NCBI RefSeq assembly: GCF_030159995.1
Contig: NZ_BSNM01000016.1
Location: forward strand, 310,001-374,000
Direction: 5' to 3'
Length of the DNA stretch: 64,000 nt
Origin: Litoribrevibacter albus
GTDB lineage: Bacteria > Pseudomonadota > Gammaproteobacteria > Pseudomonadales > Litoribrevibacteraceae
Notes under the pieces: generated by a model
Databases searched by the model: none
What the model was told of the DNA's origin: nothing
Seen by the model: the letters and a program-made list of their open reading frames with translations, nothing else
In this document: positions 62,493-64,000 of the stretch, piece by piece
Position numbering within the stretch: position 1 is the first letter of the stretch
How the letters are laid out: every line of letters begins with the position of its first letter
Translations under genes and position numbers: made by a program

Positions 62493-63956
62493 CTAAGGTT
62501 CCTGAACAAAAACGAGTTCATCACTGGACGCCTGACTGGCTCCATCGGATGAGGCGAACACCACAAACTGACCGCCTAACGCCTGATGTAGCTGTATGCG
62601 GTTTTGAAAATAACTGGTTTCTAATTGCATCAAACGACTGGTACGCTCAAAGGCTGTGCGTTGCGACTGCAGCCAGGTATTGAGGTTATCAAGGCCCGAT
62701 AGATAGCTCTCAAAGGCTTGCTGTTCGGCTTGCTTTGAGACAGCCACTGCATCTTTGGCCGTTGCCATTTGCTGAGCAATCCAGTGATCGTTATCGATGC
62801 TTTGTTCCACTTCTGAAAAGGCCGTGAGCGCTGTTTGTCGATACTCGGCAATGGCCGCTTCCAACAAATGCTGCTGGCGTTGTTCTTCATTGGCCAACTG
62901 ACCGGCATTGAAGATCGGAGCCGTCAGCCCACCCAAGGCGTTCCAGATCAACTCATCGCCCCGAAGCACATCCGACAAGGTATCACTGCTGGCTCCGACA
63001 CTGCCAGTCAGGGTGAATCTCGGCAAACGATTCGCACCGGCCACCAACACATTGGATTGCTGACTCATCACCGCCGCATAGGCGGCGCGAACGTCCGGTC
63101 GTTGCTCTAGCAGTCGGGATGACAAATTCGTACGCAACGTCGGTAAGTTAATCGGTAATGCATCAGGAATATCGTTCACGAGCGAAGGATACCGGCCCAA
63201 CAACACCGACAGATCCCGCAATGCCTGATTTACCGTCTGTTGTCGCTCCAACACGGCGGTTTGACCATTGATCCACTCTGCCCGAGCCGAATAGACATCC
63301 AGCGCCTCTCGAACCCCGGATTTAAACCCGTCTTCGATCACATCCAGACTGTCTTTTAAACTTTTCTCCTGAGCTTTCGCCAATTGATATTGGCGCTTAC
63401 TTTCGATGGCCTCAATCCAAGCCAATGCCACCTGCGCGGCCAAGGATTGTTTTGCTGATTGATAGAGAAAGGTTTGTTCCTGATAACTCATCAACGCCGC
63501 TTGTTCGCTGTCCGACAAACGCCCCCAGACATCCAGCTCCCAGCTTAAATTCAATCCCAACGAATAGTTATTCGTGGTCATTCCTGACGCGGCACGTTGA
63601 CGACGGCCTTCAAAACTGGCTTCAATTTCTGGCCATAGTTTGCCCGAGGTAATTTCAGCCTGGGATCGAGCCGCCAACACACGAGAGGCAGACGCCTTAA
63701 TATCCTGATTGTGAGCCAATGCTTCCTTAATCAACGAATCCAACGACTCAGACGCAATCACTTGGTGCCAGGCTTGGCTTACGCTTTGATCAGCCTCTGC
63801 GGACCACTGCTTAGGTATCTCAAACCCGGACAACGCCTCACCGCTGGTGCCGTCAGGAACCGTCTCGGACAAGGTCGAACAGGCGCCAAGCAGGCCAACA
63901 AGAGCCAATGAAATCAGAGATCTAATAGAAAAAATGACACTTAAACGTTTACGCAT
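62493..63956 (-). CDS. Outer-membrane efflux channel, NodT/TolC-type lipoprotein
   Basis: 487-aa outer-membrane factor. The signal peptide ends in a lipobox LLGAC with the modified Cys near residue 26. Two coiled-coil-like OEP halves follow (about residues 60-260 and 265-470), including ALAHNQDIKASASRVLAARSQ and RPDVRAAYA. It is the exit duct of the RND pump. First gene of the operon, so it sets its transcription. The region 63957-64000 holds only the start of its promoter. Confidence 0.93.
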   Translation of the reverse strand: MRKRLSVIFSIRSLISLALVGLLGACSTLSETVPDGTSGEALSGFEIPKQWSAEADQSVSQAWHQVIASESLDSLIKEALAHNQDIKASASRVLAARSQAEITSGKLWPEIEASFEGRRQRAASGMTTNNYSLGLNLSWELDVWGRLSDSEQAALMSYQEQTFLYQSAKQSLAAQVALAWIEAIESKRQYQLAKAQEKSLKDSLDVIEDGFKSGVREALDVYSARAEWINGQTAVLERQQTVNQALRDLSVLLGRYPSLVNDIPDALPINLPTLRTNLSSRLLEQRPDVRAAYAAVMSQQSNVLVAGANRLPRFTLTGSVGASSDTLSDVLRGDELIWNALGGLTAPIFNAGQLANEEQRQQHLLEAAIAEYRQTALTAFSEVEQSIDNDHWIAQQMATAKDAVAVSKQAEQQAFESYLSGLDNLNTWLQSQRTAFERTSRLMQLETSYFQNRIQLHQALGGQFVVFASSDGASQASSDELVFVQEP

Positions 63957-64000
63957 TGCGTTCTGCTAGTCTTTTTAAACGGCCAAATTGGAAAATGAGA

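Overview
The window looks like a chromosomal segment of a marine-type gammaproteobacterium (Oceanospirillales/Vibrio-like gene content). The signs are a multi-part TonB system with a DUF3450 protein and TPR partner, a lipase with its dedicated foldase, a fused FhuB permease, an aerobactin-type siderophore operon, heme-sensing chemotaxis and RND efflux. I cannot name the species. No rRNA, tRNA, CRISPR array, transposase or prophage was seen. ORF starts were adjusted where a Shine-Dalgarno (SD) sequence decides between candidates.

Layout. 1-4200: membrane fatty acid desaturase operon (flavin/2Fe-2S reductase, desaturase, two uncharacterised genes) behind repeated palindromic operators. 4.3-6.6 kb: periplasmic binding protein and a GAF histidine kinase. 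6.6-14.4 kb: TonB2-type energy-transduction operon divergent from an IutA-like receptor, with Fur-box-like sites between them. 14.4-20.5 kb: GST, small DUF proteins, M48 protease, lipase plus foldase. 20.7-24.4 kb: large FG-GAP lipoprotein. 24.7-29.1 kb: hydroxamate-siderophore ABC importer (FhuB, FhuD, FhuC) with an uncharacterised 122-aa partner. 29.2-31.8 kb: small secreted protein, CBS protein, diguanylate cyclase. 31.9-39.8 kb: MFS exporter divergent from iucABCD. Receptor, TonB motor, importer, exporter and biosynthesis together form a complete aerobactin-like iron system spread over about 33 kb.

40-46.2 kb is an accessory island. It holds AT-rich plus-strand genes, two of them HEPN-like with Rx4H motifs. 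Two of its genes are preceded by diverged copies of one ~76-bp element. A GMC oxidoreductase and a partner protein on the minus strand lie between them. 46.3-58 kb carries metabolic and regulatory genes: amidohydrolase, two LysR regulators, alpha/beta hydrolase, an SDR lacking its catalytic Tyr, a heme c chemoreceptor, glutathionyl-hydroquinone reductase, DoxX, a DUF3365 heme protein and a DUF4382 lipoprotein. 58-64 kb is a tripartite RND efflux operon.

A recurring oddity is the number of short tandem repeats (11-18 bp, and one 36-bp unit) at gene boundaries and in frame inside two siderophore-transport genes. Another is an apparent terminator/attenuator between the Fur-box-like site and iucA.
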